DNA of 43,485 nt from Veillonella ratti (GTDB lineage: Bacteria; Bacillota; Negativicutes; Veillonellales; Veillonellaceae): assembly GCF_003992115.1 (NCBI RefSeq), contig NZ_RQUX01000008.1, positions 51,516-95,000 on the forward strand, written 5' to 3'. Below the pieces are notes generated by a model. It was given only the letters and a program-made list of their open reading frames with translations. It searched no databases and was not told where the DNA came from. Below are positions 34,259-41,729 of this stretch, piece after piece (within the stretch, counting starts at the first letter, position 1; every line of letters begins with the position of its first letter). The translations under genes and the position numbers were made by a program.

Positions 34259-36073
34259 ATGTTCGAATCGCTTTTCGCAGAGTTAAAACTGCAAAACACA
34301 GACAGAACTAACGAATACATCGCAAAAGTAGAAGATATACTCAAACCGTTCGCCATCGCGAGTTTTCAGGACTCCATATTTATAGTGGCTTTAACGCTGG
34401 TAAGCAAAGTAGATAATTCAAGAATCAAAACCGCCTTTTTTCAGCTCAAATCTCAGCTAAACGACTCTTTTGTCACCAAAGCGCTGGAGTCGGCGGCAGA
34501 CTATTATCAAAGCAACAATCCGGAGTCATACGGCCCGATGTATTCAGCCCTACGAAGCTGCACTGCTCTGCAACTGCTAACTTATTTGATGTTTGCCGAT
34601 CCTAACGGCAAAAAAGACGCCGCTTTCGACAGCGGCCGCAGCCTAAACAGGTTGCTCGTCGAACTTGTAAAAAACGAAACGTCCATCTACGATTGGGGCT
34701 TTGGTTACGGGCAATTCCTACTATCCGCCGCACTATACGGCAACGCGCAATCGCTAGAGGGAATCGAAATCAATCCGGAGTGCTATGTCGTTACCAAACT
34801 CAGACTGTCCCTCCTACCACACGAGCCAACTATTAAATTGCACTTTGGCAATATGTTTTACGAAGAAGACAGACATCGAAGTATTTTTAATAACTTCCGC
34901 GATGTTTCTGCCAAACAACCGCATTCCGCTATCATCCATCCTCCATTCGGTGTCATGATTGATGAGTTTTTTGAAAATAACAAAGGTCTTCGAGTACCGA
35001 CATTGCCCCGCTTTGCTGAAATTATGGGGCCCAGCGCGTATAAGAGCGAATGGCCTTTTATACTGAGAGCCTTAGATGATTTAGCTGATGAAAAGCGACT
35101 CTACGCTATCACTACTAACGGAGCTGCCTCAACGGAAACATATAGCGAAATCCGGCGAAATTTAGTGCAACAAGGATTAGTAGAATGTGTTGTCCAATTA
35201 TCTGAAAACCTATTACCGGGCACAAATATACCGTCAATATTATGGATTTTTTCAAAATACAATGAAACAGTCCGTATGATTGATGCCGGCGAGTTCAGAA
35301 CAACCGGGCGGCGCAAATCCAGTCTGTCTGCCGAGGATATTGAAGATATCATCTATTTAATTACCAATCGAAGTCATGTAGACGAACTCGCCCCAAAATA
35401 CCGGGGAATCATTAATTTTGTATCCCCTAAAGAGTTGGCCGAATCCAACTATAATCTCGCCCCGTCGCGCCATTTGGGCGAAACCTTCCCGGCGACGGAA
35501 CATATTTTTTTAAAAGACGTATGCAAAATTAACCGCGGCGTTCTATTAAATGCCCAAGAACTGGACGAACTGGTGACCGATGATAATTCGGTTAAATATA
35601 TTACCCCTAAAAATTTAAACAACAATGTCATCAGTCTTACGGAAATAACCTCGCTGGCAGAAACAGACGAGATTTTGAAAAAAAAGTCCATCGACGACAA
35701 CACTATTGTCATGAGCAAATTACTGCCGTTTAAAACCGGCTATGTGACAACTGTGGAAAATAAAAAAGTATTTTCTAACGGCAACACCTATTTTTTGCAA
35801 ATCAACAAAGCAAAAATTAATCCGCTCTTTTTATGGATGTATTTAAATTCGGCTATGGCAAAAAAACAGCTGGATCAACTTTCACGCGGCACTAAAACCA
35901 GTACATTAAGCATTAGCGATTTAAAAGAGTTAAAGATTCCTTTAATTGAGCCCGCCGTACAGGATAAACTGGTGGATAAATATAAAAAACTATTAAAAAA
36001 AGAACGCCAGATTCAAGAAAGTTTAAACACCTTGAAAAAAGAAAAGGAACAGCTCATCGAGACTGTCCTGTAG
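34259..36073 (+). CDS. HsdM-HsdS fusion with degenerate methylase motifs (copy 2)
   Basis: 604 residues from MFESLFAEL; AAAGGAGG stands right before this ATG, so the longer reading is rejected. It is a clear paralog of 12790-14718: SIYDWGFGYGQF near 145 replaces the SAM motif DPxxGSG, IHPPFG at about 226-231 replaces NPPF (His for Asn), and EWPFILRALDDL, IRRNLVQQGLVECVVQL and ILWIFSK match HsdM. A single HsdS-like domain (IFLKDVCKINRG, YITPKNLNN, SISDLKELKIP) and a Lys/Glu-rich helix end it. DNA binding is plausible; methylation is doubtful though less so than in copy 1. One unknown gene follows on the same transcript. Confidence 0.82.
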   Translation: MFESLFAELKLQNTDRTNEYIAKVEDILKPFAIASFQDSIFIVALTLVSKVDNSRIKTAFFQLKSQLNDSFVTKALESAADYYQSNNPESYGPMYSALRSCTALQLLTYLMFADPNGKKDAAFDSGRSLNRLLVELVKNETSIYDWGFGYGQFLLSAALYGNAQSLEGIEINPECYVVTKLRLSLLPHEPTIKLHFGNMFYEEDRHRSIFNNFRDVSAKQPHSAIIHPPFGVMIDEFFENNKGLRVPTLPRFAEIMGPSAYKSEWPFILRALDDLADEKRLYAITTNGAASTETYSEIRRNLVQQGLVECVVQLSENLLPGTNIPSILWIFSKYNETVRMIDAGEFRTTGRRKSSLSAEDIEDIIYLITNRSHVDELAPKYRGIINFVSPKELAESNYNLAPSRHLGETFPATEHIFLKDVCKINRGVLLNAQELDELVTDDNSVKYITPKNLNNNVISLTEITSLAETDEILKKKSIDDNTIVMSKLLPFKTGYVTTVENKKVFSNGNTYFLQINKAKINPLFLWMYLNSAMAKKQLDQLSRGTKTSTLSISDLKELKIPLIEPAVQDKLVDKYKKLLKKERQIQESLNTLKKEKEQLIETVL

Positions 36074-36105
36074 TAGTACAAAATATTAAAGGGAGGTTAT
36101 GCACT

Positions 36106-36726
36106 ATGAAATTGTACGAACACTCGTTCCGCGATGTATTTCACCAATTTATACTGCTGCCACTCGAGCCCGATGACTCGAAATTTTCAGAAATTATAGC
36201 CAATTTTCCTAACGCCGAAGAGGCCAATGCACTACTTCTCTACGGCTATATCGACCACGAAGCGGGGCTCACCTTTGAAGTCCTATGTGCCGCGTTTCAC
36301 GACAACGAAACGACAACCTTATTTGCCGGCACCGATGAAATCTCAGTCAAACTTCGCTCTGAATCAATCGGCGAAGAAGAGATTATTTTACTTAACAAGT
36401 TGGCTGCGGATATTTACGATGAAAAAGTTGAGCAAATCCATGATTTCTACAAAGCTTCAAAAGGTGTAGAATTATGTCGCAAAATTAAAGAGTTGGACCC
36501 CTATCGTCATTTCGACTATCCCGATGATGTAGCCGTCATATTCTACGACGAGGAAAAAGAGCCTGAATATTGTTGGGTCCGCTGCGAAGATTGTCGCCCT
36601 CCACGTTTCTTTGGAACCTTATTAAACGAACCTCAAAACATCCCCGATATTCACAAAAACGAAAAAGTAGTCTTTAATCTACTGGAAGTCAAAGACGGAT
36701 TTTTCGCTGCTGTGTTTATACGGTAA
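36106..36726 (+). CDS. Unknown protein downstream of the second HsdM-HsdS fusion
   Basis: 206 residues, acidic, with no signal peptide or membrane segment. The middle is helical (EEEIILLNKLAADIYDEKVEQIHDFYKA). The last third has CWVRCEDCRPPRFFGTLLNEPQ followed by KNEKVVFNLLEV, a pattern of a small beta domain reminiscent of the DUF2314/DUF2185 immunity-like proteins, which I cannot confirm. AGGGAGG precedes the ATG, 32 bases after the fusion gene, so the two are co-expressed. It is not similar to the small genes behind copy 1. Confidence 0.7.
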   Translation: MKLYEHSFRDVFHQFILLPLEPDDSKFSEIIANFPNAEEANALLLYGYIDHEAGLTFEVLCAAFHDNETTTLFAGTDEISVKLRSESIGEEEIILLNKLAADIYDEKVEQIHDFYKASKGVELCRKIKELDPYRHFDYPDDVAVIFYDEEKEPEYCWVRCEDCRPPRFFGTLLNEPQNIPDIHKNEKVVFNLLEVKDGFFAAVFIR

Positions 36727-36750
36727 TTTCCAAAAACCTATAATAACATA

Positions 36751-36784
36751 AATAAAAAAGGCCCCTGCAAGGGCCTTTTTATTT
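36751..36784. terminator. Bidirectional terminator
   Basis: AATAAAAAAGGCCC pairs with GGGCCTTTTTATTT around six bases. It closes the rightward fusion-gene operon and the leftward 36830 gene. Confidence 0.85.
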
Positions 36785-36829
36785 GGCAAAATACCGGAAA
36801 CATGCACCGGCCAACGGTCTATTATTATA

Positions 36830-36988
36830 TCAATCACGTTCGCCAAACCGTTTTCTACGTTCTCTCGGTTCAAGGATATATTCATTGATTCCTTTAAAAA
36901 TAGCAATGGCAACCCATATAGGTATTGACCATACGTTAAATATGGCCGTTGTTATAATGAATAATGTCATTATAATGATAAATTGCAT
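36830..36988 (-). CDS. Very small membrane protein
   Basis: 52 residues from MQFIIIMTLF. One or two membrane-spanning stretches (IIIMTLFIITTAIFNV and IPIWVAIAIFKGI) are followed by a basic tail (EPRERRKRFGERD), so the C-terminus probably faces the cytoplasm. AGGGGAG lies six bases before this ATG; the longer reading has no ribosome site. A terminator follows. Its role is unknown. It may be co-transcribed with 37076-37243, 87 bases upstream. Confidence 0.5.
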   Translation of the reverse strand: MQFIIIMTLFIITTAIFNVWSIPIWVAIAIFKGINEYILEPRERRKRFGERD

Positions 36989-37075
36989 AATAGGCTCCCC
37001 TTCCCCCAACATACACAAACAATAATCCCTTATCCTTAGTATTCATAAAAAAATCAACGATATTAGCCGCAATTT

Positions 37076-37243
37076 CTAACATTTCTGTCGATTCTTCCTT
37101 AGAGCTGCCTCCTCAACTTCAAAATCAGCCGCTCTTTGGTACAAAGCATCTAATTCTTCTTCAGTTAAATTTGACAATTCTTCATAAGAAACGCCTAAAC
37201 ATGTTTTCATAACTTCACGCTCTTGTTGAGTTAAATCTCTCAT
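37076..37243 (-). CDS. Very small helical protein, possibly frameshifted
   Basis: 55 residues (MRDLTQQEREVM..., ending RKNRQKC). A strong GGGAGG site stands five bases before the ATG. The composition is helical and acidic (YEELSNLTEEELDALYQRAADFEVEE). After residue 47 the neighbouring frame reads ESTEMLEIAANIVDFFMN, which continues the same style better than the actual ending, so a one-base change near 37100 may have cut the protein short. No family is recognised. Confidence 0.5.
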   Translation of the reverse strand: MRDLTQQEREVMKTCLGVSYEELSNLTEEELDALYQRAADFEVEEAALRKNRQKC

Positions 37244-37522
37244 AGCAGCCTCCCTGCTGCTTGCGCTAAATTATACTCTATATAATGTCAGTATACTGTT
37301 TTCTATCTATTTGTGTAAACAAATTAATTGTTCAAACATTTACTCATAAATAATAACCAAAAAGATCCCTCTGCCTGATATAAAAAAACAAAAGGTTCCT
37401 CTTATATATAGCAATTCAGAATTGATTCAAAGTCCCACTCACATCTTTTAATAATAACTTCTACAAAAACAATTACTCACAATAACATTCTAAATATATT
37501 TACTGCATCACAAAAATATATT

Positions 37523-38395
37523 TTATCCAATTTGTAACTTAACAATCATTTCATTAATAATAGAGTGAATTTCTTCCAAATTTATTATAAACCACTCTTT
37601 CACAGTTACGTTCTTTCCATTCGGAGCTATCAGAGACAAATCTAATCTATTACTTGCTAACATATGATGCATATAATTTTCCACTTTTCGAGCATCTACA
37701 TTTTGTATTTCAAAGGCACAAACAAGAGTAACAGGTGCAAACAAATAAGTTGCTTCATTTATAGAATTCGCAAGTCGCTGCTTAATATTTTTAGCAAAAC
37801 CTATTTTATAAAGATTCGGCATTTTTAAGAAACGGGTATCATTACCTGCATACTTAACAACATATATATATCCCGTAGTAATACTCAGACTATTCTCATT
37901 CAATATTTCGTCACTTTTTGCAGTTATAAAGCGTCCATTACGTTTCTTATCATAAAGAGAAGATATCAAACTTAATAGCTTCATATCATTCTTTGTACCA
38001 TTTTCAAAAATTGCACAAACTCGATCATTACGATTAGTCGATACTAATTTGGGCTTACCTGATTCAGTATCATAAATTTTATCAATATAAAGCATAATGC
38101 CATTATCTATATAAAAATTCCCTTGCTTAATTGGATTCCTTTTGCTAATTTTATTTCCACTAGTAATATTATCGAAAGCTTTAATTTCTCTACGCCCCTC
38201 CGATAAATCAACTCGTACTTGAGAAAAAATCTTTTTAAACTTATCAAACTCCGGTCCCATTTTCTTTCGTTGACTAGACTTAATTTTAGCAGCAACAGTT
38301 CGTTTATAACGTTTATTAGAAAAAAGACGATTATCCATATCCAAATTTTCAAATAAACTATCATCTGATAAAATATCACTTAAATCATCATGCAT
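37523..38395 (-). CDS. GIY-YIG (T5orf172-type) nuclease, main part
   Basis: About 290 residues from MHDDLSD; GGTGGTGGAG precedes this ATG, and a GTG 12 bases earlier is the alternative start. The first 90 residues are linker and helices; a beta-rich part at about 90-145 (FYIDNGIMLYIDKI, RVCAIFENGTKNDM) leads to the GIY-YIG domain at about 175-260: GYIYVV in place of GIY, LYKIGFAKN in place of YIG, an Arg in KQRL, and ENYMHHML with the catalytic Glu. This is the T5orf172/MUG113 branch. It ends the methyltransferase-helicase operon and could be its cutting subunit. Confidence 0.82.
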   Translation of the reverse strand: MHDDLSDILSDDSLFENLDMDNRLFSNKRYKRTVAAKIKSSQRKKMGPEFDKFKKIFSQVRVDLSEGRREIKAFDNITSGNKISKRNPIKQGNFYIDNGIMLYIDKIYDTESGKPKLVSTNRNDRVCAIFENGTKNDMKLLSLISSLYDKKRNGRFITAKSDEILNENSLSITTGYIYVVKYAGNDTRFLKMPNLYKIGFAKNIKQRLANSINEATYLFAPVTLVCAFEIQNVDARKVENYMHHMLASNRLDLSLIAPNGKNVTVKEWFIINLEEIHSIINEMIVKLQIG

Positions 38396-38678
38396 TCTCT
38401 CCACCACCTAGCAAATTAAGAATGTCATACCCTTTATACTTTTCCCATTGACTTGGTTTATTCCTTATCCCCTTAAGTCTCGAATAAAGCTTACGTTCTA
38501 TTAAATTTCTTGACAGCTTTGGCTCTCTTCCATTCTCTTTAATCCAATTTACAATCTCCTGAAACTTTTCAATCTCAGGATCCAATGGTATATTACGTTT
38601 AGGTTTTATTTCTGCAACTAATTTATCAAAAATATCATCTGCAAAAACATCTTCCAAAGTTGCAAAATTTTCTATCAT
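38388..38678 (-). CDS. N-terminal module of the GIY-YIG protein (separate short reading frame)
   Basis: 96 residues with no signal peptide, containing FQEIVNWIKENGREPKLSRN and ERKLYSRLKGIRNKPSQW, a short helical module that is usually fused in front of DDLSDILSDD-type GIY-YIG proteins. It overlaps the helicase stop by four bases (ATGA) and overlaps the following gene by eight bases in another frame. Either the two proteins are made separately by coupled translation, or one ancestral gene has shifted frame inside GGTGGTGGAG. I favour the second, with moderate confidence. Confidence 0.7.
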   Translation of the reverse strand: MIENFATLEDVFADDIFDKLVAEIKPKRNIPLDPEIEKFQEIVNWIKENGREPKLSRNLIERKLYSRLKGIRNKPSQWEKYKGYDILNLLGGGENA

Positions 38679-40594
38679 TGCATACTCTCCTGTTTTAATT
38701 GTGCAAGCTTTGCAAGGGCATAATAAAGTCGTTGTTCATCAAGATCTTGAGCATCACGTCTAGGAGCTCGCCCTTTTTCTCTTTGAAATTCTTTTATCTG
38801 CGGGTAAAGCATCCTCAGTTCATCATTAGTAAATTCAAATTTTTTTGCATCAAAAGCTCTGGAAATTAATTGTAAGGTTTTAGTATCTACATCACGAGAA
38901 ATAACTTCATAAGCGGCTTGGAACGGATTAACACTATCAATAAGATCAATACTCAAATCATCTATATTAATAAATTTATCAGCCATTTTGAGCAACTGAT
39001 TATTATCTTTATCTTTCTTCGCGTTGGTTAAAGTAAGATCCGCAACAGTATATTGCCGAACTACCTCTACCTCTTGCTGAGTTAAATCTGGATACATAGT
39101 AGCAATCACTCTAGGAATCAGTTGTTTATTTATTGTTTTCCCATCTGCCCCCGCTGAAATAGCAGCTTGAACTACACCATCTTGTAGAATCGATGCTTTT
39201 AATTCGACCATATCTTGTTCAATAATTTGTTTTACCCTGCTAGTTGATGGTTTTGATAAACCACGAAGGAATATATCTGCACCATTCAAACTCTTATTCT
39301 CTTTATCTTTAGGTTTAAATTTAAAAACTGGTGCTAAGACACTTTCCATTAGCAAACTTGCCGTAATCGCCTTCATAATATTATTAACGGAAAATTGAAC
39401 CTCCTCACTATCAGCGTCAGGTTCTGCTATTAAATTTGTAAATATAGCCTCTGTCTTGTTAAACGAATCTCGAGTAATACGGCCTATAATTTGTACAATT
39501 TCTGTCAAACTTGATCTATAGCCAATTGTTAATGCATATTCAGCAAAAGGCCAATCAAACCCTTCTTTTGCCATACCAAGCGCAATAATTATATCTAATT
39601 CTTCGACTCTATCCATCTGAACCAAATAAGCGGCAACTTTATCTCGTCCATCCTCTGTAACTAAATCCGCAACTTTAAGAATTCTTCCACTCTTAGTCTT
39701 AATATAAATTATACCATTCTCATCTTGCCTCAAGTACGTGCCAAGAGCATCTAAAATTAAATCTACTTCTCCATATTTATCTTTTGTGGACTCTCCTGAA
39801 TTCACATTAGGGATATGAATAATTGTCTTCTTATTAATAAACTCATCTACTATTTCTTTCAATGCATCAATATATTGACCACGATAAAATTTATACTCCA
39901 TCGCAAAGGACTTAAGATAATTATATCCTTCTAACTGTTCATAATAAGTGTATGTTACTCGATTAAAAAGCTGTTCATCCTTGGGCTCTAAAATCGGTAC
40001 TGAATCGCCTCTAAAATACGACCCCGTCATAGCAAAGACATGTGCTTTTGAATTCCGAAGAACATCTCGTAACACTATTCCCAATATCGAGTTATCTTCC
40101 TGTGACACATGATGAAATTCATCAATCACCAGCAAACAATAATCAAAATAACTAACATCTAATTGTTCAAAGGCATATCTAAGTGTTGCATGAGTTGCAA
40201 TAAGTATATTATCAGATGGATCCGTAGATTTCATAAAATCGATAAATGCACCAACCTTACTTTGCGCACTTCCTACTGAGGTTAAATTATTTTCATCTTT
40301 TACTACCCAATCCCAATAAAACCCATACTGAGTAAGATTAGTTGTTCTAAAAGATTTACCTATAGATTTCTCAGGTACAGCAATAATGACTTTCTTTATT
40401 CCCTGATTATTCAATTTATCCAGTGCAACAAACATAAGTGCCCGAGATTTACCAGATGCAGGCGGCGCCTTTACTAAAAGATGTTGAGAATTTCGCTTTT
40501 CATAAACCCGGGCTTGCATTTCTCGCATTCCTAAATTATTAGTATTTACAGATGTTCCTTTTTGACCATATCTAATTTCAAAAATTTTACTCAT
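38675..40594 (-). CDS. DEAD/DEAH-type superfamily 2 helicase of the MmeI-like operon
   Basis: 639 residues. Walker A APPASGKS lies at 43-50, the Walker B/DEAH-like box is DEFHH at 158-162, AMTGSYFRG is motif III, and the second RecA domain ends with QIIGRITRDSF (motif VI). About 220 further residues form a C-terminal region whose end (PQIKEFQREKGRAPRRDAQDLDEQRLYYAL) resembles the EFQEIVNWIKENGREP...ERKLYSRL module of the next gene. It overlaps the methyltransferase stop by eight bases and the next start by four. It is probably the ATP-driven motor of a restriction-like system. Confidence 0.85.
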   Translation of the reverse strand: MSKIFEIRYGQKGTSVNTNNLGMREMQARVYEKRNSQHLLVKAPPASGKSRALMFVALDKLNNQGIKKVIIAVPEKSIGKSFRTTNLTQYGFYWDWVVKDENNLTSVGSAQSKVGAFIDFMKSTDPSDNILIATHATLRYAFEQLDVSYFDYCLLVIDEFHHVSQEDNSILGIVLRDVLRNSKAHVFAMTGSYFRGDSVPILEPKDEQLFNRVTYTYYEQLEGYNYLKSFAMEYKFYRGQYIDALKEIVDEFINKKTIIHIPNVNSGESTKDKYGEVDLILDALGTYLRQDENGIIYIKTKSGRILKVADLVTEDGRDKVAAYLVQMDRVEELDIIIALGMAKEGFDWPFAEYALTIGYRSSLTEIVQIIGRITRDSFNKTEAIFTNLIAEPDADSEEVQFSVNNIMKAITASLLMESVLAPVFKFKPKDKENKSLNGADIFLRGLSKPSTSRVKQIIEQDMVELKASILQDGVVQAAISAGADGKTINKQLIPRVIATMYPDLTQQEVEVVRQYTVADLTLTNAKKDKDNNQLLKMADKFINIDDLSIDLIDSVNPFQAAYEVISRDVDTKTLQLISRAFDAKKFEFTNDELRMLYPQIKEFQREKGRAPRRDAQDLDEQRLYYALAKLAQLKQESMQ

Positions 40595-41687
40595 TGCTTA
40601 TCTCCCTATACCTTCTAAGCAAATAACTCAATCTTTCTTCATCAGAAGAGAACGGCGTTTCCTTATATGCACGTTCTACAATTTCATCTAATTTCTGATG
40701 TGCATCACGAAGGAGTTTCGGCATTGTATCTTTATGATATAAAATTGCTAAACTTCCTCCTAACTCCTCACGCAAATCAAGAATCTCAAAAATCTGGTCC
40801 TCAATCATTTTTTTTCGTTTCAACGAGAGTTCTGGAACTGGAAATGTATTATATACTAATCCTGTAGAGTAACGATAATCAGTTTTTAGTTTACCTCCAA
40901 CTGCACATACCCAAATCATATGAATTTTTGATTGTAATAACCCAAGCAACCATACGGGCGCACCGTAAATTGTTATAACCGCATCTGAAACCATTGTTTC
41001 ATTATTATCTAAAATATCCATGGGAATATATTCTCTATTTTCTGATGAAACTCTAGGAATCAAAATTACTTGCCCTGTAAAATCTTTTGTCTCGCCAAAT
41101 TTCCATGGCGTTTTAGCTAATTCTTGTGTCGGTTTCGACGTTGATGATAATCGATATTGTTCAACACGCTTAATCCGTTCAGATATTACAGGATTATTAG
41201 CAAATTTTCTATATTCTTTTTGATTCATAAACAAGGCATACCTATATGTGCCATGAATAAATTCTTGGCCATTGATATACTTCCTAAACAATGGTCTTAT
41301 TTCTGGAAAAGCATTTATAGCGTCCTGATATTCCGCCACTTCAAAAATCAACCCTCCACCATCATAGCCACCATTTCCTCGGCTCATAGGTGGTAAGCCT
41401 GACAATGACTTCCTACTATTATGAACTATAATATTATTACCATTTGTTAGATAAGGGCTTATATTACTTACTATAACTCTATTATTATTCTCATCAAAAA
41501 GTTGCTTTTCCTTTCTCGTATTTTCCAAATTTGATAAACCAACTATGGCAACTGTTACTCCTGCATTATTTGCAGCAGAATTTCCCCACTTAAAAGAACT
41601 ATATGCAAAATCTATTGAGATACTCTTTAATAATGGTTCCCAAATTATTGCAACCTGTTCTCCTTGAAATACTGAGTTAGTAGTCAC
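40587..41687 (-). CDS. MmeI-like DNA methyltransferase, C-terminal part (after premature stop)
   Basis: 366 residues opening (at a GTG, really an internal Val codon) with TTNSVFQGEQVAIIWEPL, the motif that follows the NPPY methylase motif in MmeI/PglX-type enzymes, then a target-recognition region (about 120-290) and a C-terminal helical part (RLLRDAHQKLDEIVERAY). It is in exactly the same frame as 41730-43301; only one TAA at 41730-41732 separates them, and the 14 codons between read GAKFIDSANSKLAY, normal protein. So this is the rest of one 904-codon gene. Confidence 0.85.
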   Translation of the reverse strand: MTTNSVFQGEQVAIIWEPLLKSISIDFAYSSFKWGNSAANNAGVTVAIVGLSNLENTRKEKQLFDENNNRVIVSNISPYLTNGNNIIVHNSRKSLSGLPPMSRGNGGYDGGGLIFEVAEYQDAINAFPEIRPLFRKYINGQEFIHGTYRYALFMNQKEYRKFANNPVISERIKRVEQYRLSSTSKPTQELAKTPWKFGETKDFTGQVILIPRVSSENREYIPMDILDNNETMVSDAVITIYGAPVWLLGLLQSKIHMIWVCAVGGKLKTDYRYSTGLVYNTFPVPELSLKRKKMIEDQIFEILDLREELGGSLAILYHKDTMPKLLRDAHQKLDEIVERAYKETPFSSDEERLSYLLRRYREISNE

Positions 41688-41729
41688 ATAAGCAAGCTTA
41701 GAATTTGCAGAATCGATAAATTTAGCACC

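Noticed and set aside
36679-36912. A 77-codon leftward frame across the terminator at 36751-36784.
   Set aside because: It runs through a strong terminator hairpin, lacks a ribosome site and overlaps both neighbours.
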